Shown: positions 9,007 to 17,264 of the stretch, one piece after another
Numbering within the stretch: position 1 is the stretch's first letter
Layout of the letters: each line of letters opens with the position of its first letter
Source of the DNA: DATJQF01 sp035505995
Lineage (GTDB): Bacteria > Bacteroidota > Bacteroidia > Bacteroidales > FEN-979
NCBI GenBank assembly: GCA_035505995.1
Contig: DATJQF010000230.1
Coordinates: 5,301 to 69,300, forward strand
Direction of reading: 5' to 3'
Length of the DNA stretch: 64,000 nt
Program-made: the position numbers and the translations under genes
The notes under the pieces: generated by a model
The model's database searches: none
What the model was told of the DNA's origin: nothing
The model's input: only the letters and a program-made list of their open reading frames with translations

Positions 9007-9037
9007 AATGTCAGAATATTCTGACATTCTGACATTC
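9007..9037. promoter_or_regulatory. 22-bp perfect palindrome and 8-bp direct repeats upstream of groES
   Basis: Bases 9007-9028 read AATGTCAGAATATTCTGACATT, identical to its own reverse complement, and the right arm continues as ATTCTGAC repeats to 9037. It lies about 130 bases before the groES start and just past the secG stop. It is not the CIRCE/HrcA sequence. It may be an operator for the chaperonin operon; no regulator can be assigned. Confidence 0.55.
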
Positions 9038-9052
9038 TGCCTGTATCGTATC

Positions 9053-9391
9053 TTACTTGTGCGGTTGTGCCGGAGGTGCCTGGAAATCCTTCACAGGTTG
9101 AGTCTTCGCATTATCGACCTGTTTCTTGATCTCGCTTTCCTGAACCGCGGTAGTTCCCTGGTTCTTCGGGATCACGAAAATGGAAAGGAGGCTTAAGCAG
9201 AGCAGGACAACGGCCAGGGTCCAGGTAGATTTTTCAAGGAAATCAGCGGTTTTCCTCACCCCCATGAACTGGTTCGAAGAGGAGAAGTTGGAGGCAAGGC
9301 CTCCTCCTTTGGAATTCTGGACCAGCACCACCAGGACCAGCAGCACGCAGGTGATAAGGATCAGGATCGAAATTAAAATGTAAATTCCCAT
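9053..9391 (-). CDS. secG: Preprotein translocase subunit SecG
   Basis: The small accessory subunit of the SecYEG channel in the inner membrane. 112 residues from ATG 9391 (MGIYILISI), chosen because it starts the first membrane helix. Two helices, residues 3-24 and about 50-70, flank the conserved loop LVQNSKGGGLASNF, the family signature. The C-terminal tail after IPKNQG is polar and proline-rich, longer than in E. coli and usual for Bacteroidota. It lies in the minus-strand block activator-lptE-TPR-secG-groES-groEL, an order I recognise from many Bacteroidota. Confidence 0.95.
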   Translation of the reverse strand: MGIYILISILILITCVLLVLVVLVQNSKGGGLASNFSSSNQFMGVRKTADFLEKSTWTLAVVLLCLSLLSIFVIPKNQGTTAVQESEIKKQVDNAKTQPVKDFQAPPAQPHK

Positions 9392-9451
9392 AACGTTAGT
9401 TGTTTTACCCCCACCCAACCCTCCCCCAAATGGGGTATGGCCGGGAGCGGG

Positions 9452-10150
9452 TTATCTCAGTTTTTCAATTTGGCCTGCAAAGTAACGGCTTTTTTCCGGA
9501 TAAAGCAAGCTCAGCTTCTCATAAATCTTGATGGCTTTCAATTTGTTCCCCTGTTCACTGTAAAGGCGGGCCAGGGTTTCGCTGATGATCTCTTCCTCAT
9601 CCTCATTGCTCCGGATGGCATTTTCGGACGGATTAAAGAAGGTAGCCCTGGGGGCGGAGATCCGGGGCTCTTCCCGGATGAATTTCTCGATGATCTCCGC
9701 TTTGGTCGGTCCCGACCCAACGGACTCTTCCCGATATGGAGAAAGCAATTCCTCCGGGAAATCTCCGGTCAGCGCCGGCCAGTCGGCGGTCACTTCGGCA
9801 GGTTCCGGGGAAGGCTCATCGGGGATCACCGTAACCGGAGTGCCCGTTTCCATGACCGGAAGCTGTTCTTCCGGTTCCGGTGCTGCCACTGGCTCCGCCG
9901 GATGCACCAGGTTCTGCTGGAACCGGTCGAACAGGAGCTTCAGTTTTTTACGGCTCGGGGCATACGCTGCCGCTTTCCGGAACTGTGCGGGGAAATCCAG
10001 GTCGTCCTCACGGAAAAGTCCCAGCGCCAGCAGCACCTGGGCCGAGGAGCAGTAGGGGAACCGCTCCACCATCCCGCGAATCATATCCAGCCCGGTCTTT
10101 TCCATCCGGTCCGGCTGATTTAATATGCGGATATATTCCTGGCGGTTCAT
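9452..10150 (-). CDS. Conserved Bacteroidota protein with C-terminal TPR-like motif
   Basis: 232 residues with no recognised enzymatic domain. The N-terminal 90 residues (MNRQEYIRILNQPD, FPYCSSAQVLLALGL) form predicted helices typical of a Bacteroidota-only family found between lptE and secG. The middle (about 100-165) is a low-complexity linker rich in Pro, Glu and Thr. The C-terminus (ETLARLYSEQGNKLKAIKIYEKLSLLYPEKSRYF) is a good single TPR-like helical pair, suggesting protein binding. There is no signal peptide, so it is probably cytoplasmic. It is five bases from lptE and is likely translated from the same message. A role in envelope assembly is only suggested by position. Confidence 0.75.
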   Translation of the reverse strand: MNRQEYIRILNQPDRMEKTGLDMIRGMVERFPYCSSAQVLLALGLFREDDLDFPAQFRKAAAYAPSRKKLKLLFDRFQQNLVHPAEPVAAPEPEEQLPVMETGTPVTVIPDEPSPEPAEVTADWPALTGDFPEELLSPYREESVGSGPTKAEIIEKFIREEPRISAPRATFFNPSENAIRSNEDEEEIISETLARLYSEQGNKLKAIKIYEKLSLLYPEKSRYFAGQIEKLR

Positions 10151-10155
10151 GGATA

Positions 10156-10740
10156 TTACCAGTTTACCATCGTGCGGTTGAAAATATCCTGGACCAGCTC
10201 ATCGGTGATCTCTTTGATCAACCCGTCCTGGACCGCCGACAGGTTCTGGGAGCTGGGATAGTCGGAATACCTTGAAAAAGCAACCGATTCAAAATCCTGC
10301 TTGGGATTCTTCCGGTTGGTGAATTTAACCGTTACCGTGATGGTCAGACGGTTCAGGGCAGCGGTTTCGTTGCCCTGGATCGCCGTCGGTTTCACGTCGT
10401 AGCCGGTAATGGTCCCTTCGATCGTCAGGTCCCCGTTATGGTCCACCAGCATCAGGTTGGTCTGGGAGGTGAAATAGTCACGCAGCGCCTCTGTAAAGCT
10501 CCGGCTCAGGGTGGTGACCACCAGCGGGGCATTGTTCGGGAAATAAGGGATAGCGACCGTTTTAACATCGGGGGAAACGGACGCCCCGGTGAAGGAATAG
10601 TTCACTTTGCAGGAACCGAGGAACAGCATCATCGTCGCCAGCAAAAGGATTCCGTAGGCTGCCGGCCGGTTATTCGATATGATATTCCTTGATCTTGCGG
10701 TAAAGCGTTCTTTCTGATATGCCCAGTTCTTTGGCCGCAT
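10156..10740 (-). CDS. lptE: LptE-like LPS-assembly lipoprotein
   Basis: Probable outer-membrane lipoprotein that pairs with LptD to insert LPS. The lipobox FLGSC places the lipidated Cys at 10609-10611. The mature part has the LptE pattern: NYSFTGASVSPDVKTVAIPYFPNNAPLV, SFTEALRDYFTSQTNLMLVDHNGDLTIEGTI and a C-terminal helix DELVQDIFNRTMVNW. The start is uncertain: ATG 10740 overlaps the activator gene by 71 bases and gives a 44-residue leader; nearer in-frame codons around 10680 are ATC and ATA, and the Met pair at 10632-10635 is too close to the Cys. Mature length is normal. Translational coupling to the activator stop is likely. Confidence 0.8.
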   Translation of the reverse strand: MRPKNWAYQKERFTARSRNIISNNRPAAYGILLLATMMLFLGSCKVNYSFTGASVSPDVKTVAIPYFPNNAPLVVTTLSRSFTEALRDYFTSQTNLMLVDHNGDLTIEGTITGYDVKPTAIQGNETAALNRLTITVTVKFTNRKNPKQDFESVAFSRYSDYPSSQNLSAVQDGLIKEITDELVQDIFNRTMVNW

Positions 10741-11890
10741 CTTTTCTTTTTCCGTCGTATTTCTGAAGGGCTTTCCGGATAAAATCGATCTCCTTTTTCT
10801 CCAGGGAGAGGGATTCCTCCACTTCCTCATGTTCCGCGATCGGCTCCGGCGCCACTTTGTCGGAAGGAGCGACAATGACCGGGGCTTCCCGTTCGTTATC
10901 TTCTCCCATCCCTTTGTACAGGCGCTGGATCAGGTGGGTGTTTTCCGCCACCTTCGATTGGGAGATCTCGCTTTGCATCAGGTTCCCGACCAGTTGCTTC
11001 AGGTCGTTCACATCCTTCTTCATATCGAAAAGCACCTTGAAGAGCAGTTCCCTTTCCGTAAAATGACCCGGTTCACTTCCTTTGTACAGGACCGGGAGAT
11101 CGGTCATGGGCCCCTGGGGCAGGTATTTCATCAGGGTATCGGCCGTGATGATCCGGTTCTTTTCGATGATGGAGATCTGTTCGGTAATGTTTTTCAGTTG
11201 CCGTACATTCCCGGGCCACCGGTAGGCGGTCAGGGTCTTTACGGCATCCTCATCCAGCTGGATCGGGGGCATCCGGTATTTTTCGGCCGCATCCGATGCA
11301 AATTTCCGGAACAGGAGATGGATATCTTCTTTCCGGTCGCGCAGGGGCGGGACGAAGATGGGAACGGTATTCAGCCGGTAGAACAGGTCCTGCCTGAATT
11401 TCCCCGCCGAGATGGCATCGGGGATGTTCAGGTTGGTGGCCCCTACGATCCTGACATTGGTCTTCAGCACTTTGGAAGAACCGACGCGGATGAATTCCCC
11501 GCTCTCGAGTACCCGCAACAGCCTGACCTGCGTGGCAGCCGGCAATTCCGCCACCTCATCGAGGAAGATCGTACCCCCGTTCGCGACCTCGAAATATCCT
11601 TTCCGGGCTTCGTGAGCGCCGGTGAAGGATCCCTTCTCATGTCCGAACAGCTCCGAGTCGATCGTCCCTTCGGGGATGGCGCCGCAGTTAACGGCGATGT
11701 AAGGGCCGTGCTTGCGGGAACTGAGCTGGTGAATGATCTTGGGAAAAAATTCCTTCCCCGTTCCGCTCTCCCCCGAAATCAGCACCGTGATGTCCGTGGC
11801 GGATACCTGCCGGGCAATATCGATCGCCCGGTCGAGCAGGGCGGAGGTACCGATAATTCCGAACCGTTGTTTGATCGCAAGGATATCCAT
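10670..11890 (-). CDS. Sigma54-dependent (NtrC-type) activator without receiver domain
   Basis: AAA+ enhancer-binding protein that opens sigma54-RNA polymerase promoters. 406 residues with no N-terminal sensor or receiver; the AAA+ domain starts at once. Walker A GESGTGKE at 40-47, the sigma54-contact loop GSFTGA at 87-92, Walker B IFLDE with D111 and E112, and the arginine finger segment FRQDLFYRLN follow. After a linker (about 285-355), a Fis-type HTH ends the protein (KDAAKELGISERTLYRKIKEYHIE). With no sensory domain, activity must be set by amount or by partners. It heads the lptE-TPR-secG block. Gene order is conserved in Bacteroidota, so a role in envelope gene control is plausible but not shown. 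Confidence 0.9.
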   Translation of the reverse strand: MDILAIKQRFGIIGTSALLDRAIDIARQVSATDITVLISGESGTGKEFFPKIIHQLSSRKHGPYIAVNCGAIPEGTIDSELFGHEKGSFTGAHEARKGYFEVANGGTIFLDEVAELPAATQVRLLRVLESGEFIRVGSSKVLKTNVRIVGATNLNIPDAISAGKFRQDLFYRLNTVPIFVPPLRDRKEDIHLLFRKFASDAAEKYRMPPIQLDEDAVKTLTAYRWPGNVRQLKNITEQISIIEKNRIITADTLMKYLPQGPMTDLPVLYKGSEPGHFTERELLFKVLFDMKKDVNDLKQLVGNLMQSEISQSKVAENTHLIQRLYKGMGEDNEREAPVIVAPSDKVAPEPIAEHEEVEESLSLEKKEIDFIRKALQKYDGKRKDAAKELGISERTLYRKIKEYHIE

Positions 11891-11917
11891 CTGGCTCCGG
11901 CTTTCTTACTATACAGG

Positions 11918-13579
11918 TTATTTTTTACCTTCTTTCACTTCTCTTTTCAGCCTGGCCAGGTGACCTCTGCCCAGCGCTTTCACTTCGCAGCCCAGCTTGA
12001 AATATCTTCGGATCTGGGCATCGTTCAGGATGCCGAAAGCGTCGATCACGGCGATCGGGCCGCCGGCCCATTTCACGATCTCATCCGGATCCAGGTTCAG
12101 GTAAGGGGTATGGGGCACGGCAAGGATCAGGGCCTCCACCCCTTTCATCGCTTTTTTCAGGTCCTTCTGGACCACGATGCTTTTCAGCTGTTCCTGGTTC
12201 CTGAAGAAGCGTTTCCAGGAATGGCCCGGGGCGGGATATTCGTCCTGGTCCTCCAGTTCATACCAGTGATCCACATACGGGTCATGCACACTCACCTCGG
12301 CGTTCATCTCCGTCAGTTTGCGGACGACCATTTCGCTTCCGCTGTACCGGGTATCCCCCACATCCTGGCGGTAGCTGGCCCCGCAAAGGAGCACGCGCGC
12401 ACCGGCAATATACCGGCCCATATTGCGCAGGGCATCACGGGTCAGTTCCGATACATGCAGTCCGCGGGTGTCATTGATATCGATGGCCGTTGGAGTAAGC
12501 TGGAAGATCTTGTCGCCATCCTCAAAACCCAGGATATGCTTGTAGGCCCAGTACCCGAGCCCGCCGTCCTTCGGCAGGCAATACCCTCCGATGCCCGGTC
12601 CCGGGAAGATCATGTTGCTGTGTGTCGGCCGCATCCGGATCGCCTGGATTACCTTGATCAGGTCCACCCCGTTGCGTTCGGCAAACAGGCTCCATTCGTT
12701 AAGAAATGCCAGGATGGTGGCACGATATGAATTTTCCACGATCTTGGTGGTTTCCGATTCGATGGGACGGTCCATGACAGTCAACGGGTAATCGCGGGTG
12801 TTCAGTACTTCGTGAAGGAATTTTTCCACCCGCTTGCGGGCTATCTCTTCGCATCCTGAACAAACCCTCCAGAAATCGCGGATGCTGGCCACGTATTGCT
12901 TTCCGGGCATCACGCGCTCGAAGCTGTGTGCCAGCAACGGGGTCTTCCGGAGGCCGCGCTTCTGGAACTCCTTTTTCAGGATCGGCCAGGCGACAAATTC
13001 CGTGGTGCCCGGCGCCACGGTGGTCTCGATCAGGACCAGGCACGACGGGTTGATCTTTTCCCCGATGGTCCGCATCGTTTCTTCCAGGGCTACAATATCG
13101 GCGGATCCGGTCCGCATGTTCCCGAGGTCCTTCTTGGCAAAATCACACTGGACATCCACCACCACGCAATCGGCAAATTTCAGGCAATCGCTGTTGAAGG
13201 TGGCCACCAGGGTTTTTTCTTTCTTCACGCAACGGTCGATCAGGATGTCCACTTCAGGGTCTTCCGCTTTCACCGGTGATTCTCCGCGGTTCACCATCGG
13301 GATCTTCCAGTAACTCCGCGGGCTGGGGCGCTGGCAGCCGATGACCAGCTTGGAATAATTTCCTTTTTTATCCCGGGTATCCGCCACGATCGCCGCCATG
13401 ACTGCGCCAACGAATCCCAGTCCCATCACCACCACGATCTCTTTCTTTTCGCGGCGGGCTTTGGTGACGAGCAATTCAAGCCTTTTCATTTCTTTTTCAT
13501 AATCCGCCTTTTGCGGAAGCGGAAACTTCTCCCCGAAAGGATTTACCGAGTAATTTACCGGATCGTTCTTCGCCATCAT
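11918..13579 (-). CDS. Nucleotide-sugar dehydrogenase (UDP-Glc/GDP-Man DH family)
   Basis: NAD-dependent oxidation of a UDP-sugar C6 alcohol to the uronic acid. 553 residues, about 100 longer than typical. An N-terminal extension of some 45 residues precedes the Rossmann motif GLGFVG (53-58). The catalytic cysteine is C334 in GIGGYCLPKD, and the family blocks ETTVAPGTTE, KIVENSYRA and FGAS-like LLCGASYRQDVGDTRYS are present. GGYCLPKD and the ManNAcA/GlcNAcA-type spacing suggest an N-acetylhexosamine substrate such as UDP-GlcNAc rather than UDP-glucose, but sequence alone cannot decide. It could supply the WbpA step for the sugar operon at 39-44 kb. It is flanked by the activator gene (27 bases) and pheT (35 bases), same strand. 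Confidence 0.88.
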   Translation of the reverse strand: MMAKNDPVNYSVNPFGEKFPLPQKADYEKEMKRLELLVTKARREKKEIVVVMGLGFVGAVMAAIVADTRDKKGNYSKLVIGCQRPSPRSYWKIPMVNRGESPVKAEDPEVDILIDRCVKKEKTLVATFNSDCLKFADCVVVDVQCDFAKKDLGNMRTGSADIVALEETMRTIGEKINPSCLVLIETTVAPGTTEFVAWPILKKEFQKRGLRKTPLLAHSFERVMPGKQYVASIRDFWRVCSGCEEIARKRVEKFLHEVLNTRDYPLTVMDRPIESETTKIVENSYRATILAFLNEWSLFAERNGVDLIKVIQAIRMRPTHSNMIFPGPGIGGYCLPKDGGLGYWAYKHILGFEDGDKIFQLTPTAIDINDTRGLHVSELTRDALRNMGRYIAGARVLLCGASYRQDVGDTRYSGSEMVVRKLTEMNAEVSVHDPYVDHWYELEDQDEYPAPGHSWKRFFRNQEQLKSIVVQKDLKKAMKGVEALILAVPHTPYLNLDPDEIVKWAGGPIAVIDAFGILNDAQIRRYFKLGCEVKALGRGHLARLKREVKEGKK

Positions 13580-13614
13580 CGTTATATCAGGTTGTTTTTA
13601 ATGTCAGATATTCT

Positions 13615-16089
13615 TTATCGGATCTGCGCTCCGAGCTGATCGGTGAATGCTTTTGCCAGCTTCTCCATGACGGATTCAATGTCCGCCTCCGTCAGGGTCC
13701 GCGTTTCGTCCTGCAGGATAAAACTTACGGCATAAGACTTCTTCCCCTTGCCGATCCCCTCTCCTTCATAGACATCGAAAAGCCCCACCTTTTTGAGCAG
13801 TTTCTTCTCCCTGGAAAAAGCCAGCGACTCCACCGCGGAAAAGGGTACCTCCCGGTCCAGCAGCAGCGCAAGATCACGTCTCACTTCGGGAAACTTCGGA
13901 AGTTCCCTGATTTCCGGCACCGCCTTCGGAATTCCTTGCAGAATTCTTTCCCACCAAAGGTCGGCATAAAGCACTTCCTGCCTGCAATCGAATCTCTTCA
14001 GCCAGGCGGGAGACACACTCCCGAGGTAAGCCAGGGGTTCCTGCCCTGCCAGCAACGCCAGCCCTTCCCGGATCTCTTCCGATTGATACGGGACTTCGGT
14101 GATCCTGCCGGCAGGGAAACCGGCTTTTTGAAGCAGGGACAGCACCGTCCCCTTCAGATCGAAGAAGCTGACGCTCCGGACCGGGGAGTTCCACGACTCC
14201 GGGGCCGCTCTGCCGGTCATGAAAAGCGCCAGGTGTTTTTCCTCCTGGTATTTTTCCAGGGGATCCTTCACCGGTCTTCCGGAATGGTCTTTCCGGTAGG
14301 TTCTCCCGAACTCATAGAACCGGATATCCTGGATCCTGCGGTTCTGGTTATAGGCGATCGATTCCAGCCCTCCGTACAGCAGGGTCCGGCGCATGACTCC
14401 CAGGTCCCGGCTCAGGGGATTACAGACGGGAACGACCGTATCCATGCCGTAGGAGGCGTTCCCCTCATAATAGGAAGTCCGGGTGAGCGAATTATTATAC
14501 ATCTCGCAGAACCCGTTTGCGCTGAGCCATTCGGAGACATTGTTCCGGACCTTCTCCGGATCCGGCTTCTTTACGTAGGAAAGCGAGGAACGGATCTCTT
14601 CGCTGTAGTCAATGTTATTAAACCCGTAGATCCGGAGGATCTCTTCAATGACATCGGCTTCGCGGGTCACATCCACTTTGTAAGACGGGATTTCCAGCTC
14701 GAACCCGGATTCATTTTCCCTCCGGATGCCTATTCCCAGGTCCTGCAGGATCCCCCGTACCAGATCCCGGTCGATCTTCTGGCCGGCCAGCCGGTCGAAA
14801 TTCTTAAAGGTGAATGCTACCACCCGCGCATCCGCTTTGCCGGGATAAACATCCACGATATCGGAGGATATTTCACCGCCGGCAATTTCCCCGATCATCA
14901 GGGCCGCCCTCATCAGGGCAAATACGGTTATGCCGATATCCGCTCCCCGCTCAAACCGGAAAGAAGCATCGGTCTGGAGATTATGATGCCGGGCCGTCCT
15001 GCGGATCGACGTCGGATTGAAGCAGGCGCTTTCCAGAAAGATGTTTTTGGTCTCGAACGTCACTCCTGACCGTATCCCGCCGAAAACGCCGGCAATACAC
15101 ATCGGTTCCCGGGTATTGCAGATCATCAGGTCGTTCCCGGTCAGGGTCCGCTCCAGTTCATCCAGCGTGACGAACTTCTCTCCCTCTTTCGCTTTCTTTA
15201 TGATGACCGTCTCCCCTTCGATCCGGTCTGCATCAAATGCATGAAGCGGTTGACCCGTTTCGTGCAGGATGAAGTTCGTGAGATCCACGATATTGTTGAT
15301 CGGCCTGAGGCCAATGGAATTCAGCCTGTTCTTCAGCCATTCGGGAGATTCGGCCACCCGGACATGGGTCATCGTCAGCCCCGAATACCGGGGGCAGGCT
15401 TGAGGATCTTCGATGATCACCCCGATCTTCCTTCCGTCGGGACCGGCGCGGAATGCCGTAACATCCGGCATCCGGAGTCCTTCGGGGAGGGATCCCCCGG
15501 TACGTCCCGCTTCGCAGCGCATCGCTGCCGCCAGGTCGCGGGCCGCTCCGATATGGGAGGCGGCATCCGGCCGGTTCGGAGTTAAGCCGACCTCAAAGAT
15601 CATATCCGTTACGATCCGGAAATATTCCTTTGCGGGAGTACCCGGGACTGCACCCGGATCCAGCACCATGATCCCCTCATGCGAATCGCCCAGTCCGAGC
15701 TCATCCTCCGCACAGATCATTCCCTCCGACACCTGTCCGCGGATCTTTGATTTCTTTATGACAAGCTCTTTCCCTTTGAAATGCAGCGTTGTTCCGACCG
15801 TCGCCACAGCCACTTTTTGTCCCGCAGCCACATTCGGAGCTCCGCAAACGACAGGAAGAGGATCTCCCCTGCCGATATTCACGGTGGTCAAAGTCAGGTG
15901 ATCCGAATCGGGGTGCTTTTCGCAGGTAAGCACCTCCCCGATCACGACCCCTTCAAGACCGCCTTCCACCGAGCTCCAGGGTTCCATGGATTCGACTTCC
16001 AGCCCGCAGCCCGTCAGAATGGCAGCCACACCGGCCGGATCCAGGTCGGTACTGACATATTGTTTCAACCAGTTATAGGAGATCTTCAT
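13615..16089 (-). CDS. pheT: Phenylalanyl-tRNA synthetase beta subunit
   Basis: Beta chain of the heterotetrameric enzyme that charges tRNA-Phe. 824 residues, normal. Domains in order: N-terminal MKISYNWLKQYV; EMAP/YtpR-type tRNA-binding fold about 40-155 (VVIGEVLTCEKHPDSDHLTLTTVNIG); B3/B4 editing domain about 210-385 (NNIVDLTNFILHETGQPLHAFDAD); B5 domain about 405-475; catalytic-like core; and the C-terminal FDX-ACB domain (PKFPEVRRDLALLLDREVPF). The alpha subunit pheS is not next to it, which is common in Bacteroidota. A TAnnTTTG box lies 23 bases before the ATG. Confidence 0.97.
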   Translation of the reverse strand: MKISYNWLKQYVSTDLDPAGVAAILTGCGLEVESMEPWSSVEGGLEGVVIGEVLTCEKHPDSDHLTLTTVNIGRGDPLPVVCGAPNVAAGQKVAVATVGTTLHFKGKELVIKKSKIRGQVSEGMICAEDELGLGDSHEGIMVLDPGAVPGTPAKEYFRIVTDMIFEVGLTPNRPDAASHIGAARDLAAAMRCEAGRTGGSLPEGLRMPDVTAFRAGPDGRKIGVIIEDPQACPRYSGLTMTHVRVAESPEWLKNRLNSIGLRPINNIVDLTNFILHETGQPLHAFDADRIEGETVIIKKAKEGEKFVTLDELERTLTGNDLMICNTREPMCIAGVFGGIRSGVTFETKNIFLESACFNPTSIRRTARHHNLQTDASFRFERGADIGITVFALMRAALMIGEIAGGEISSDIVDVYPGKADARVVAFTFKNFDRLAGQKIDRDLVRGILQDLGIGIRRENESGFELEIPSYKVDVTREADVIEEILRIYGFNNIDYSEEIRSSLSYVKKPDPEKVRNNVSEWLSANGFCEMYNNSLTRTSYYEGNASYGMDTVVPVCNPLSRDLGVMRRTLLYGGLESIAYNQNRRIQDIRFYEFGRTYRKDHSGRPVKDPLEKYQEEKHLALFMTGRAAPESWNSPVRSVSFFDLKGTVLSLLQKAGFPAGRITEVPYQSEEIREGLALLAGQEPLAYLGSVSPAWLKRFDCRQEVLYADLWWERILQGIPKAVPEIRELPKFPEVRRDLALLLDREVPFSAVESLAFSREKKLLKKVGLFDVYEGEGIGKGKKSYAVSFILQDETRTLTEADIESVMEKLAKAFTDQLGAQIR

Positions 16090-16111
16090 TCCGGGGTCCC
16101 GTTATATGATG

Positions 16112-16119
16112 CAAAAGTA
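16112..16119 (-). promoter_or_regulatory. TAnnTTTG -7 box for pheT
   Basis: On the minus strand TACTTTTG, 23 bases ahead of the pheT ATG, matches the Bacteroidota -7 consensus. No clear -33 TTTG is seen. Confidence 0.5.
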
Positions 16120-16217
16120 TTGAGAATTTCCTAATTCTGAGTCATTACCGGCAGGAAAAACGGACGGATGCGTCCGGGCCGCCGTCATGGATATGGCGCA
16201 GGGGGTGTTATTGATGC

Positions 16218-16225
16218 TATCTTTG
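16218..16225 (+). promoter_or_regulatory. TAnnTTTG -7 box for the CoiA-like gene
   Basis: TATCTTTG at 16218-16225 would start transcription near 16232, 12 bases before the ATG at 16244. This favours the downstream start for the CoiA-like gene. Confidence 0.45.
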
Positions 16226-16243
16226 AGGATTCATATCCCGGCG

Positions 16244-17131
16244 ATGCTTCAGGTTTTGAAATACGGTCTTCTGAATGGGGAAGCGGTCCATATCTCAAAG
16301 GTGGACAGGGGATTAAAGTGCAATTGTACCTGTCCCGCATGCGGGCAACCGCTGGTGGCTAAAAAAGGAGCATCCGGAAAGCGGCAGGAGCATTTTGCCC
16401 ATTACCATACGGAACCTTGCCTGCATGCGTATGAGACCTCCCTTCACTTCAGTGCGAAGCAGTTGCTGGAGAAGGAGAAATCCATCGCACTGCCCTACCG
16501 GAAAAAAAGTTTCAATTCGCTTATTCCCGGAAAGCTATTCCAGGAGCTTCCGTTGGGGGAGCATCCCGGTGTGACAGAAACCAGGCTGTATTCCCTGGAT
16601 AACATCCGTTCCGAAAAGAAGCTCCATGAGATTGTCCCGGATATCCGGGCTACGGTGGACGGCAGGGAGGTTCTGATCGAGATCGCGGTGACGCACAAGG
16701 TCAGGCAGCAAAAAGCGGAACAGATCCTGAAGATAGGCATCCCGCTGCTCGAGGTGGATCTGTCGTACCTGGATCATGATGTGGAAGAAGAAGAAATCCG
16801 GGAAGCGCTTCTCGGCACGTCGGCTAATAAAAAATGGATCTTCAACCCGAGGGAGGATCACACGGTTGCGGTGATGAACGGGCACCGTACCGAGCTTCAG
16901 CAATCCGTGCGGGAGCTGGCAACTCCCGTACGTAAGCAGGGAAAGCAGAATAATCCCACCATAAATTGTCCCGACCCCTTGCGATACAGCCACAAATTGG
17001 ATCTTTTCACTTGCCGGCAGTGCATTTACCACCTGACGGAAAATCCGTACCATGTATTCTGCGGGGTGTTGAAATACCCGGAGATCCGGCAACTGATCGA
17101 CCGGAAGAACCGGGAGATCCTAAACGGATAG
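16244..17131 (+). CDS. CoiA-like PD-(D/E)xK nuclease with C-terminal four-Cys cluster
   Basis: 295 residues from ATG 16244; an in-frame ATG at 16187 would add 19 residues but lies upstream of the likely promoter. The N-terminus matches the CoiA layout: a short strand pair MLQVLKYGLLNGEAV, a zinc-finger-like C30-P-A-C33 and the KRQEHFAH motif (H50, H53). A restriction-endonuclease-like core follows with D133 (VPD) and E146 in the strand VLIEIAV; the usual K/Q of ExK is A148. Unusually, the C-terminus has C242, C257, C260 and C273, a possible metal site. CoiA is a competence/recombination nuclease-like protein; no competence genes lie nearby. It is a single gene with its own promoter and terminator. 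Function unproven. Confidence 0.7.
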   Translation: MLQVLKYGLLNGEAVHISKVDRGLKCNCTCPACGQPLVAKKGASGKRQEHFAHYHTEPCLHAYETSLHFSAKQLLEKEKSIALPYRKKSFNSLIPGKLFQELPLGEHPGVTETRLYSLDNIRSEKKLHEIVPDIRATVDGREVLIEIAVTHKVRQQKAEQILKIGIPLLEVDLSYLDHDVEEEEIREALLGTSANKKWIFNPREDHTVAVMNGHRTELQQSVRELATPVRKQGKQNNPTINCPDPLRYSHKLDLFTCRQCIYHLTENPYHVFCGVLKYPEIRQLIDRKNREILNG

Positions 17132-17167
17132 GGCCGCGGGGCCGGGAGGTAAGTGTATGTACCCGGT

Positions 17168-17188
17168 ATCCGCCTGACGGATTTTTTT
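17168..17188 (+). terminator. Rho-independent terminator after the CoiA-like gene
   Basis: A five-base stem ATCCG/CGGAT with a five-base loop is followed by seven T, 36 bases after the stop at 17131. The short stem makes it moderate rather than strong. Confidence 0.55.
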
Positions 17189-17220
17189 CAATAATCTGAT
17201 CCCATGTACCTCCAATATGA

Positions 17221-17228
17221 TATTTTTG
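17221..17228 (+). promoter_or_regulatory. TAnnTTTG -7 box for the TIGR03118 gene
   Basis: TATTTTTG at 17221-17228 in an AT-rich stretch, 36 bases before the ATG at 17265. Confidence 0.5.
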
Positions 17229-17264
17229 TATTTTTATTTAGTCTATATAAAAACGGAGGTTAAC

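Noticed and set aside
10829..12730. 633-codon open frame on the plus strand opposite the activator and dehydrogenase
   Set aside because: It spans two strongly supported genes in antisense and their gap; low-complexity, His/Gly/Asp-rich translation typical of an antisense shadow.
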